Assembly (NCBI GenBank): GCA_002104935.1
Contig: MCGT01000028.1
Coordinates: forward strand, 1-64,000
Source of the DNA: Hesseltinella vesiculosa
Lineage: Eukaryota > Mucoromycota > Mucoromycetes > Mucorales > Cunninghamellaceae
DNA: 64,000 nucleotides
Direction: 5' to 3'
Shown here: piece by piece, positions 45,901 through 56,363 of the stretch
Numbering within the stretch: position 1 is the stretch's first letter
Layout of the letters: each line of letters begins with the position of its first letter
Program-made: the position numbers and the translations under genes
Notes under the pieces: generated by a model
What the model saw: only the letters and a program-made list of their open reading frames with translations
The model's database searches: none
What the model was told of the DNA's origin: nothing

Positions 45901-47006
45901 CATTTTGATCGAGTTAGCCATCCAGTGCGCATTTTGATCGAGTTAGCCATCCAGTGCGCATTTTGATCGAGTTAGCCAGCCAGTGCGCATTTTGATCCAG
46001 TTAGCCAGCCAGTGCGCATTTTGATAGAGTTAGCCATCCAGTGCGCATTTTGATCGAGTTAGCCAGCCAGTGCGCATTTTGATCGAGTTAGCCAGCCAGT
46101 GTGCATTTTGATCGAGTTAGCCATCCAGTGCGCATTTTTGGCAAGTTAGCCAGCCAGTGCGCATTTTGATCGAGTTAGCCAGCCAGTGTGCATTTTGATC
46201 GAGTTAGCCATCCAGTGCGCATTTTGATCGAGTTAGCCAGCCAGTGCGCATTTTGATAGAGTTAGCCAGCAAGTTGCGCATTTTGATCGAGTTAGCCAGC
46301 CAGTGCGCATTTTGATCGAGTTAGCCATCCAGTGCGCATTTTTGGCAAGTTAGCCAGCCAGTGCGCATTTTGATCGAGTTAGCCAGCCAGTGTGCATTTT
46401 GATCGAGTTAGCCATCCAGTGCGCATTTTGATCGAGTTAGCCAGCCAGTGCGCATTTTGATAGAGTTAGCCAGCAAGTTGCGCATTTTGATCGAGTTAGC
46501 CAGCCAGTGCGCATTTTGATCGAGTTAGCCAGCCAGTGTGCATTTTGATCGAGTTAGCCATCCAGTGCGCATTTTTGGCAAGTTAGCCAGCCAGTGCGCA
46601 TTTTGATCCAGTTAGCCAGCCAGTGTGCATTTTGATCGAGTTAGCCATCCAGTGCGCATTTTGATCGAGTTAGCCAGCCAGTGCGCATTTTGATCGAGTT
46701 AGCCATCCAGTGCGCATTTTTGGCAAGTTAGCCATCCAGTGCGCATTTTTGGCAAGTTAGCCAGCCAGTGCGCATTTTTGGCAAGTTAGCCATCCAGTGC
46801 GCATTTTGATCGAGTTAGCCATCCAGTGCGCATTTTGATCGAGTTAGTCATCCAGTGCGCATTTTGATCGAGTTAGCCATCCAGTGCGCATTTTGATCGA
46901 GTTAGCCATCCAGTGCGCATTTTGATAGAGTTAGCCAGCAAGTTGCGCATTTTGATCGAGTTAGCCAGCCAGTGCGCATTTTTGGCAAGTTAGCCATCCA
47001 GTGCGC
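45901..47006. repeat. 29-bp minisatellite, about 38 units
   Basis: Period 29: cattttgatcgagttagc followed by catccagtgcg or cagccagtgcg. A second unit type has ttttggcaagttagc in place of ttttgatcgagttagc, and a third ttgatagagttagccagcaag adds one base. Unit types recur in an ordered pattern (for example the ggcaag unit about every 190 bp), showing multi-unit duplications. Near-perfect copies suggest recent expansion. Confidence 0.95.
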
Positions 47007-47049
47007 AGAATAAAAGGCTTTTTTTTCCCTTGTCTCTCCTGGTTTTTAT

Positions 47050-48770
47050 TCATCGCTTGCCATGAAAATTGAAGTGTTGAATTCAAACGGTTAGAATACG
47101 AGCGCATTGATGAACGCAGTGAATGGGAGGAAGAAGATGAATCGGATGTTCCTTGTAGGTCATTGATCTTTGGCATGAACAAAAAGCTGATCACACTTGA
47201 TATTTACCCCTTTGTAGCGCCGAAAAGACGACGAACTGGGAGGTTGCGTTCGACAGCCAAGAGGAAACAAAATATCGACGAGAAAAAGATGAAGCAAGGA
47301 GCACGCAATGATTCAATGCTAATGTGGTTCAACGAGAAGAGATTCAACGTCCGCGCCCAACGTGCTTGGCAGCTGCCGCGATCCTTGACCAAGCTGGCGG
47401 AACAGAAGCCGCCTACGCTCGCCGACCACCGCCAATTCACACTCACCTCGTCAAGCCACCTACAAGGACCGACAACGAGTCCACAGCAAATCAACGCTCG
47501 GTGGTGTGACCAATTCATATACGCTGAAGCACGGACTGAAAAATCGTGTCAAGCATCCGGATTCAACCAGCTCCAGCCTGGACGAAAACACCAAGACGAG
47601 CCTTATTGAGGCAGTCGAAAAAGTGGTTGACTTCAACTCTGATATGATGATCAAGGCACATTTGTTCCAAATTTCTTTACGACCGAACTTCGTTAGCCTC
47701 AGCCCTCCCTGCCTGCCGCCATTTTTACGCAAATCTTCTTCACATCGATACTTCAGCCGCTGCTGGGGTAGTCCATCACCAACAAAACCGGGCTGACAGC
47801 TGATTTTCGTGCAGCTCGAAACTAGCTTTCTGCAATTTCAAGGTGAAAAAAAATAGAAAGCGCCGTGTGTAATCAATTCTGTACTCTCCTTTTTTTTTTT
47901 GTTCTTCGCAGCTGTCTATGACCCAAAGGACGACAATGACAGGCCCATCCGTTTTTGCAAGCCGGTCGCCTCCAACTGTGGCAGACCCGATGTGGTGCTT
48001 TCACACGTCATGAACTCAACTGCTGTGGAATGTGCAACGTGTTTCAAGAACCATGTGATCGAAGGTTATGATGGCTCTGCTACGACCTTTATTGAATCAA
48101 AACAAATATGAAATGGAACCATGGAAATTCACTCTATTACCCGGGACCAAATTACAGCCCAAAACTTGTGCATCATGCCATTCTACTGCCAGCACCAGCA
48201 CAGATTCTTCGACAAGCATCGACGCAACCGCTACCCCAATCCCTGCCTCTGATGTTGCTTCCCACAGTACAACCGGAACTACCAGGATTGCAAGCACCAG
48301 CAGCACCAGAATCACGAGCCCATCTACAGTTGTCATACCGTCCTCTATTACACCATCGAGAGCTTCCGTCATGGAGCTCATGAAAGACATTGTACTTATT
48401 GAGCAGTGGAAGGTATCACCAGCGAGGTCTTCCTTGACAAGCATCAAATCTATCAGATAGTCACCGATTAATTGCCTAATGGAACCGCGACCAAAAACCA
48501 GGTAGTTGATTGGATAGCAAAAGATGGATCCTGCGTGCAGCCAAGTGCAAGAGGTCATCTATAGGAAGAACCAGCAGCCGCATGTATCATCTTGTTAAAG
48601 CAGTCTACCGAGATTATAAGTGGACCATCTCCACAATAATTTTGGCGACATGTTCGACTCACGGAACCCACAATATGTAATATAGGATACGCCAGACGCA
48701 GCAACATTAACGACACCGCGCGTTCAAAACTCAAATCCATTGAATTGCAAGCCATCAAATTGAAATAAAA
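47050..48770 (+). pseudogene. Decayed multi-frame coding region, probably repeat-derived
   Basis: Protein-like stretches switch frame repeatedly: LEYERIDERSEWEEEDESD near 47083, a likely intron (GTAGGT...TTTGTAG, 47157-47218), SLIEAVEKVVDFNSDMMIKAH near 47600, ASNCGRPDVVLSHVMNS near 47970 followed by ECATCFKNH, and PFYCQHQHRFFDKHRRN near 48180 in another frame, then a few blocks with stops to about 48560. Charged, Cys/His-containing segments look like former transposon or host-gene protein. No continuous splice path keeps it open. I cannot name the family. Confidence 0.5.
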
Positions 48771-49255
48771 GTTGCTTTGCGAGCAAGCATTCGGCTCCTA
48801 CAGTACCTCATCATCCTCCGACTTGCAATCTCGAGACTACAACAGCAGCCGCAAATGACTTCAGGATATCCAAATGTTCTCAGGAAACACACAAGACTTG
48901 TACGAATTCATCATTTTAGCTCTCTATTGATTTTGGCCATTCATGCAAGAGCTGGGGATTTATCTCAAAAAGGGGGTTCTTCATGCACTACACCAGTGCC
49001 AATGCGGTGGAACTCTTTGTTTCTTCCTTTATTTTTGATTTCCTCATTTCACGACTTTTGTTATTTTTGTAATCCAATTTTTTTTTGGAAAAAGTGTATT
49101 GATTTGAATCAAATCTCGCTCATATAACGAGTGCTTCAAGCCGTAAAAGAAAAAAAATGGGGAATCATAAGCTTCTTAGTAGTCTTCGTCTTGCAATGAG
49201 AAAAAGTGGGAATAGGTGATAACTAAATGAAGGCGACAGTGGTCAGTCACTTTTG
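48771..49255. other. Intergenic region before VPS55 3' end
   Basis: About 485 bp; short T-runs, no gene or repeat recognised. Confidence 0.5.
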
Positions 49256-49445
49256 CTAGGGCTCCTGACGAGTCCTCTTCCGCTTACTTGTTCCATAGAC
49301 CAAAATACCGCCGCAGATACTCATGATCATAGCTGGCACCGTGATCTAAACGTCAGCATAAAAATTGGATGGTGAGCAACCCCAAGGTTTCTTTATTTTC
49401 CGATCACTTACCACCTCTGCATGGGCAAGAACGAATGGCAAACCT

Positions 49446-49480
<35 letters not shown>

Positions 49481-50152
49481 TGTAGCAACCGATTAATCCA
49501 AAACGCCGGCTTCCTGCTTACAAAAACCTGTAACAATAAACATGCCAGTAACAAAGTGACCAGCATCTACCACACCACTAGTAAAATAGAGGCATATCCC
49601 GGTCAATTCTTGATACCCACCTTTGGCAGTGGAGGATTTTCCTACCTGTTATAATCCGACATGATATCATACTCCCCTGCACAACGAGCACAGATAGCAT
49701 TGGGTAAAGGGGCGAGGATATACGTGGCGACTAAAGATAAAGAAGCGTGAGCCCAGATAGTGATACGGTGGTTGTTTTTTCTTTGTTTCTTTTTTTCTCG
49801 TCATGCTGCTCTAATGTCATACCAACGAGCAATGGCCACCAGTTACTAGGGAAGAAAAATACAACGTCAATAACCTTGCGGAGCAAAATCTGGAAAATGC
49901 ACTGTCTCTGTCTCGCCTGCGTACTAGTATAATGCACAAGACAAGATCACCAACAAGAAGCCAATGGCAAGCACAAATGCGAGTGCAATAATACTATGTC
50001 AAGGTTATTAAACATGCGCTCGTCAACCATCTGAACTTTTTTCTCGTCCCATCCAATATCGCAGCAACTTACGCTACCAAATCAAATAAAATGAAAGGTT
50101 AGCAGCTCTCATTCGTATGTTAGTCCTACTTACTTCTTAAGCCTGCAGACAT
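49256..50152 (-). CDS. VPS55: Vps55 / LEPROT (OB-RGRP) endosomal membrane protein
   Basis: Exons 50152-50134, 50073 (one base), 49993-49925, 49845-49823, 49730-49646, 49577-49522, 49443-49412, 49345-49256; 124 aa in exact frame. The blocks are diagnostic: LAIGFLLVILSCALYYNWWP, TYILAPLPNAICARC, DIMSDYN, GHFVTGMFIVTG, LPFVLAHAE, then a final membrane span (MSICGGILVYG). Four membrane spans are expected. In yeast Vps55 works with Vps68 in late-endosome to vacuole transport. The single-base exon is required because exon 1 (carry one base) and exon 3 (needs two) do not otherwise join. Base 50073 is flanked by AG and GTAAGT, with introns of 60 and 79 nt. An indel or unseen alternative first exon is the main alternative. 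Confidence 0.88.
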
Positions 50153-50340
50153 AGATGGCCTTGGTATTTACAATGCAAAAAGAAAAAATGAACAAGAGGA
50201 AGATCAAGAAAAAGAAAAACGATGCAACAAGAACGTGACCTCGCCGTTTAAGCTCCGTTTTTTTTTTTTTTTTTTTTTTTTCCTGCCAAGATGACTTGCA
50301 AGACCTGCATCCTATCCAAGATTGAATTTATTTTTACGAA

Positions 50341-52746
50341 TTAAGAGTTCCCGTAAATTTCATGCCAGATGGGATTTGGAACAAGGTAGCCTTCAGGGCC
50401 TCTATCAGGAAAAAAAAGAAAAAAAAAGTTGAGGTGACCCTCGACTACGCGAGCACACATTGGAGGAAATACAAATTGACTTACGGGATAAGCTTAGTCA
50501 AACGGAGCTGCACGTTAGGCATTTCTTGAATGACCAGTTTCATGGCTTGGATGCATTGGTTATCTACAGTGAGGTTGTTGGTATGACATGCAGGTGGCTT
50601 CTTGGCCATAATGAAGAGGAAGAAACGAGTCAGCGCATGCTTCCCAATGCCTAGCAGCCATGTGTTACCTGGGTTGATAAGGATGATCGTTTGAACACTG
50701 AATCGAGGTGTTTGGAAGGCGTGGACAACGGGAGACCTGAGACACGAGCAAGGCGAGTGGCCAGATCTACTTCGGGAGCACTGAGGGTATACTTGTGAGA
50801 GGGCGTGGCGTTGTACAGAGTCGGCGATGAGATACTAGAGAGCGACGGGGCAAAGTGCACAGACTTTGTCAGTTTCGGCATTGGCGGAAGCTGTGCTGGG
50901 TACGGCAGCGACGGGCTGGAATGACCTGGGCTGGGGTCAAAAATGGTCTGTCTGCGAGCATCCATGCTGTTCCTGCTGACAATGGCTGGTTGGCTGGCTT
51001 TCTTTTCTCCCGCATCGTTGTCAAGCCCTTGTAATTCTACGGGTCGAACACGGCAATTCTGGGGAGTCAATTGATTAAGCTGAGGGAGAAAAAAAGGAAG
51101 AGTTAGTTGCTGTTTCCAATCTTGTAGCCAAGACTTACCTGGTTCATCATACTACTGATCTCGCTTTCCAATTGTCCCAGACGTTCGTCGTCCTTTTCAA
51201 TCAACGCCAGGGTAGAGGAAATGGATTCGTGGGGTGTGTGGGCGGGAGGTTTGGGGCGGTCGGTGAAGGAGCTGTTCGACAAGGCTGCTGACCCAAGTGA
51301 TGAATGCGCAGGAGCAGGGTCGACGCGCATCGCGGTAGAGGTCAAGCTCATGTCGTCTTGGTTTGATAATCGGGTTCGTTTTGTCAATCGAGGTGGGGAC
51401 GGAGGCACAGGTAGGTCATCGAAAGGAGAGTCCTCACGCTGCAACTGTAGCCAAGACCGTTTCAGACCAGGCGAGTTTATCAGCGAGGACGTGCGGCGGG
51501 TTGGTGGAAGCGCCCTTGGTTGGTGGAGACCGGAATGATGGACGCTGGATCGAGGGCTTGGACTGGGAAGAGAATGAAACCGTAACAATGGCGGTGTACG
51601 GTAGGACGGTGAGGATAATGCCACGTTAGAAATCGTAGCTGTGCGTGGTGGTGAGAAGGCATTGGCGGGCAAAGGGGTGGGAGACATTGACGCACGAGGT
51701 TCCTTTTTCGTCGCTGCATCCAAAGAAAACGCGCCACGGTCGGTCGTTGTGCGAGTGATAGGCGTGCGCAATATCGTACCCAATGGTTGCCGGCGTGGTG
51801 TTGGCGGATGTGGGCGCTCAGGGTGGAGTACAGAGACACTTGGGTTATCGGTCACCACGTCCATCTTGTCCACGGGTAGCTCATGGTTGATAGTAGTGGT
51901 GATCATTGGGCCCGTCTTCTTTTTCGAGCTGGTGGCTTTAGGTTGTGTGAGAGGTGGCGATCCAACCAGACTGCGTGTTGACACAGTGATCTCTTTTTCC
52001 CCATCATTGATTGTGGTCGTGATGGTACCGCTGGATGATTTCCTTCGGCTGTCCTCACCGGGCCAAGGCTGTGAAAGCACAGGGTCGGCGGACAGCGACG
52101 GTCGCAGTAACGGTGGAGATGAAGGGTGACGACGAGGAGTAGAAAAGATAGAAGATCGGCCAGGTAAGCCAGAGACGGAAGAGGTGTCAGAGGGTACATC
52201 ACGAGATACAAAAGGTGGCGTCTGCTGGTAGGCTAGCGGTGGCCGCCTGGATGGCGTGGAGGCATGCCGTTTCAATGCTGTTGGCTTTGTGCGGTGGATA
52301 AATGGCGACGTAGAGCGGTGCGGTGACAAGGGCATACCTTGGCTGCGTCCCTTGTTTTTGTTCTTGTTTTTTGTGCTTTCAACGGGGGAGGAAAAGCGAC
52401 GGTCAGCTGGTAAGGGCGTTTGTCGAGCTGGTATTTCAAATGCTCGCGACGATGGCAGTGATGAGGACAATGATGTTTCAGGTTTGGCTTTCTCGGGAAC
52501 AATCATTGGACTGGTAGGGGCAGACGATGATGTATACAGAGTACCTAGTCTCTCGCTAATCGATTTTGGATTGCTAGGCTAGCTAGGCCGTGAGAATCAA
52601 CGTCTTATTTGGGTTGCTCATCCATTTACCTGAAGATCAAGGTCTGATTGAGACATGGATAAAGGTGGTCGTCCAAACGCAGACGTATACCATTCCCTGA
52701 AGTCACGAGTAGCCAATGCATACGCTTCACGGACCGTTTCCCACAT
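50341..52746 (-). CDS. Ser/Pro-rich protein of unknown function
   Basis: Exons 52746-52630, 52578-51139, 51079-50669, 50600-50485 (start less sure), 50401-50341; 714 aa with phases closing. The N-terminus (METVREAYALATRDFREWY after an initial MW) is a conserved-looking helix. Residues ~60-500 are Ser/Pro/Thr/Arg-rich with many TPRR, SPP and RTP motifs, good proline-directed kinase sites. A short helix LIEKDDERLGQLESEISSM lies near the end of exon 2. A later SVHFAP motif and a C-terminal helix follow, ending PNPIWHEIYGNS. The composition suggests a cell-cycle-regulated nuclear or cytoskeletal protein (inference only). The exon 4 acceptor was chosen to keep phase; ctcactgtag, 44 nt downstream, looks stronger but breaks the frame. 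Confidence 0.72.
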
Positions 52747-53007
52747 TTCAAAGCTGACAGATGAAGAAGGAAATTCGCAGTCAAAAAAGGGAGGATACAA
52801 AAGATGCAAAATTTAAAATGACAATGCAAATAAAAGTAGCTGTACAATGGATGATTAAAACAATGGGATTGTAAAAGGGTACAATGCTAAGGTATATCGA
52901 AGTACAATTCAAAACGAGACAGTGGAAAAGAGAGAAAAAAAAAACAATCGCTGATCAGCGGAGCCTTGGAAAATGCCCCTTTCTGCTTGCACCCGCGTTT
53001 TTTTCCA

Positions 53008-53042
<35 letters not shown>

Positions 53043-53444
53043 GCTTTTCTTCTTGCTATGATCTACTGTATCATGACGTTTTATTCTTGTCTTCGAACTA
53101 CACTAAATGAAAAGCACGTTTAGCTTGGTGGACGTATTCCAGAAAACAGGTGTCACTGATGAACGCAAAGGAAAGACTCTTCTCACGAAGGCCGTTGGAA
53201 GGTGACTGAAAATTAGGAAACAAGATGCATCTACCTCTTGGGGAAAGGAAATTCGTCAAGATCATTTCATCGTAAGTATTCTTTTAGGGATATACAAAGT
53301 ATACAAGAAATCGCGCTGATCCCAGAAGCATTGCGACAATGTCGAAGCAAAGCCAGCAAGATTGAGAAAAAAAAAAGTTGGTAATTTATATGGCATTGCA
53401 ATATTTTTTTTTATCGCCATGGATATTTGCAAGGCTAACTTTTT
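52747..53444. other. Intergenic region with long A-run
   Basis: About 700 bp; promoter of the Ser/Pro-rich gene at its left and 3' region of the next minus-strand gene at its right. An A-run of about 30 bases lies at 53010-53041. No gene. Confidence 0.55.
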
Positions 53445-55589
53445 TTAACGATAGACAATGACCTTGAGGTTCAACATATAGGCTTCATGTCTCAAGCAGA
53501 CATCACAGGTGTCTTCGTGCTTAACCAGTGCATGGTAACCACGTTCGGAGCACCATGCTCGAGCGGCAATCTCAGCATCCTCTTGCCCTTGCACATTGAT
53601 ATAGAGCTCATCCTTCCATGTGCGCGTATTTTTCAGGTCCTTGACACTCACCACCGTCCTTTTGATGCCAGGCAATTGTCGTTTGTGGACACTGTGCGTG
53701 CCGATGCATGGATGGCTCGCCACAAAGTAGACATCCGTATACAGCGTGAATGTTTCGATCCTGCCCAAAATATCCATTTGGATGATGGCTGTGTAATTGT
53801 AATCATCGTTGGTTGGCTCTTTGACAGACGCGTCTAGTGGATTCTTGCGGAGCTTGAGACCCGAGAATTTAACAGCATCAGCTTGATTTAAGGGTGGAAG
53901 TGGATCCAAAGGCACCCAATTGTCTTTGTCTTCCAGCTCCTGGAAAGCCTTTTCTGGATTATTCTTTCCATCATTCCCAAAATAGACGAGCATGTCGAGG
54001 ATGCTTTCATCCGAGGAGGATCTTTCCAATTTGACGAGATCAATGTCACCCACAGGTCGAGTCTTGACCAGGACCCATGATAATTTGACCCCATCGTCCA
54101 GGCCCTCAATGACAGGTGGGCAAGGACCAACCCAGTGCATAAGCCCAGTCGCGCCCGGCGAGCCGCCAAGCACGCGACCTAGAATGCTTTTCAAGCGCCA
54201 GAAGGAGCAGCCCTCGACGACCAAACCGGAGTTGTAAAAAGGTGCCTCTTTCAGATCCTTGGTTTCAGGCGTCAGCATTACCAGTGCGGTCATGATCTTG
54301 AAGCTAGCATACTTGCCAGGAAGCATCACTCCATAAATCCAATCCCAGATGTGGTTATTGACGGTATGGCCACCACTGATCATCTTGGCGTAACTCGTCT
54401 CGGCCACGGGGCGCAAGGATTCCATGTATGGCCAGCCCATGGTGTCAGCAAATCGAAGCAGGCCATCGATTTGCTGCTCATGCACGTTGGAACGCCACTG
54501 GATGCTATCTTTTTCGGCTTCAATGGTGACACACACGTGGTCTTGCCATCGCTTGGAGATGATCAGACTGGACTGGATCGTTGAGGAATTAGACAAATCA
54601 AACGTGCCACCCCGGTCAAACAGATCAAGTCGCAGCCGCAGCTCGGTGGCGAGAAGTATTTGGTAGAAACAGCTGGCAAACCCCATTTGAAGGAAGGTAA
54701 TCAAAAACGAAGATGTCTTTGTTAGATCCTTGAAAACATATTCATTGTTGAGCCGGAGAATGAGCTCATTGGTTTGATTTTGCCAATTGTACTTGTCGTT
54801 AGGGATGAGCCACATGGTGCCGCTGATGATGTATTCGTTTAGGTCTTCATGGATGGCCTTCTCGCGATCGGCAGCCAAAGAATGACCAAGGCCGTGTCTT
54901 TGCAGCTCACCCAATCGAGCTACAATTTTCTGGACAGTCATGCCTCCGGGAGCCATAGCAGTTGAATATAAACGAGAGAATTTTTTTACGGGTTTGGCCA
55001 GCAAAGACATTTCCCTACCAAATGCCTCGGCTGTCACAGTGCCAGGTACCACACCTTCGTACTTTTCCATGATCTCCAAGTCCAGAGCTTCAAAGAGACT
55101 GTCGCTGCTCCAATTTTTTACCTCGATTACATCCTTGGCTTTTAGGAGCTTGAAGGCTGCATGCGCTTGTGATGTGCCGTCTGACACGGGTCTCTTGAAA
55201 AAGCTCTCATCGCCATGGCCTCCAAAATAAATTCTAACCACGAGTCCTTCCAAGAAATTGCGACTACTGACGCGGAGAGCCCCAGCATGGACGTGGTTGA
55301 GGCTTTGCTGGATCTGCTCGAGACGTTTTGTAAGGGCCTCTTTGCTAATTTCTCGCTGGGTGGCGGGCAAAGGCGGAGGTTGGATTTTGCTGGCCCCAGG
55401 CACAATTGGAGCAGGAGTGTGCCCATCCTTGGGCGCGATGGTTGCGTTTGCTAAAAGATGTGCCAGCTGCTGGTCGTTTGATGTCGTCTCCGCCTTCATG
55501 GGCGAGCGAGAAGGGGACGGTGAGTGAGCTGGAATGGATGACAGAGCTGAGAGAGGCAGGGGTGTTGTGGGCAGCGGCTTTGGTGGCAT
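53445..55589 (-). CDS. Conserved fungal protein of unknown function, tandem paralogue 1
   Basis: Single-exon frame, 714 aa from ATG 55589 (an upstream non-ATG extension in frame is ignored). A Pro/Ser-rich N-terminus (~1-110) is followed by a large folded region. The most conserved part (~410-530) includes SKRWQDHV, LLRFADTMGWPYMESLRP, CSFWRLKSILGRVLGG and GLMHWVGPCPP. The C-terminus holds WCSERGYHALVKHEDTCDVC, with Cys spacing that could bind metal, then LNLKVIVYR at the end. Similar WCxERG...TCxxC endings occur in a widespread uncharacterised fungal family (from memory; no function known). Unusual here for lacking introns. Its neighbour 56364-58685 is a paralogue in the same orientation. 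Antisense frames are shadows. Confidence 0.85.
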   Translation of the reverse strand: MPPKPLPTTPLPLSALSSIPAHSPSPSRSPMKAETTSNDQQLAHLLANATIAPKDGHTPAPIVPGASKIQPPPLPATQREISKEALTKRLEQIQQSLNHVHAGALRVSSRNFLEGLVVRIYFGGHGDESFFKRPVSDGTSQAHAAFKLLKAKDVIEVKNWSSDSLFEALDLEIMEKYEGVVPGTVTAEAFGREMSLLAKPVKKFSRLYSTAMAPGGMTVQKIVARLGELQRHGLGHSLAADREKAIHEDLNEYIISGTMWLIPNDKYNWQNQTNELILRLNNEYVFKDLTKTSSFLITFLQMGFASCFYQILLATELRLRLDLFDRGGTFDLSNSSTIQSSLIISKRWQDHVCVTIEAEKDSIQWRSNVHEQQIDGLLRFADTMGWPYMESLRPVAETSYAKMISGGHTVNNHIWDWIYGVMLPGKYASFKIMTALVMLTPETKDLKEAPFYNSGLVVEGCSFWRLKSILGRVLGGSPGATGLMHWVGPCPPVIEGLDDGVKLSWVLVKTRPVGDIDLVKLERSSSDESILDMLVYFGNDGKNNPEKAFQELEDKDNWVPLDPLPPLNQADAVKFSGLKLRKNPLDASVKEPTNDDYNYTAIIQMDILGRIETFTLYTDVYFVASHPCIGTHSVHKRQLPGIKRTVVSVKDLKNTRTWKDELYINVQGQEDAEIAARAWCSERGYHALVKHEDTCDVCLRHEAYMLNLKVIVYR

Positions 55590-56259
55590 TTTCAAGTTGA
55601 AATAGAGAAATGAAAGAAGAGCTGGCGAAAGGGAAAAGACCGCGGAAAAGCGCCTCTTGTCCGCGAGAGAAGTGTGGCTTTGCGTGTTTGCAACACATGT
55701 CACGTTATGATGGGCACTTCCAGAAATTTCCACATGCAGTCATACCTTTTTTCACGCTGTGAAACTATGGCAAATAAAGGTTAGGATCAAGCAAAGGCAC
55801 CAAGAATCACGAACTGGTGCAATCGTCGTTAGGCTGGCCACTGAATCACCATTTCGGGATTTCAATTTTTTTAATTTAATTTTCACTTTGCCCACGGCCT
55901 TCTCAATCACTCACTCCATTTGTAACTGTAAAAACCCATGATAGATCGTTTCGTCGAGTAACATTAAAAGAGGTATTGCGCCTACTTCGCCCATTTACTC
56001 CCTTGTTTTGAGACACAGTTTTAAACCGGAATGAGGCACGCACATACAGCTTCACCACCCCGCCTCAAGATCAAGAAATTCTCCTGCTAGATCAAGTAAA
56101 AATAAAAAAATATACAGTAGAAAAAAAAAGGAGAGTGGTGAAAGGCGAGGGTATACAAAGTAGGAAATCACGTTGATCCCCCCCCCCAAAAAAAAAAAAA
56201 AAAAAAAAAAAACACCACGCCAATACAGTGGAAAATGTAGTGGAAGCTATGACGGCAAG

Positions 56260-56294
<35 letters not shown>

Positions 56295-56363
56295 GGGGAA
56301 TTTATTTGCCATGCAACAAGTTTGATTAACTCATGGATTATTGCAAGCTAAACTAAGATTATG
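55590..56363. other. Intergenic region between the tandem paralogues
   Basis: About 770 bp; promoter of paralogue 1 and 3' region of paralogue 2. A C-run next to an A-run at about 56178-56212 and an A-run at 56262-56293. The text 'tatacaaagta' followed by 'gatccc' occurs here (56152) and downstream of paralogue 1 (53290), so the duplicated unit included 3' flank. Confidence 0.6.

Noticed and set aside
45901..47006. CRISPR array
   Set aside because: Units are contiguous 29-bp tandem repeats without unique spacers, and the DNA is eukaryotic.
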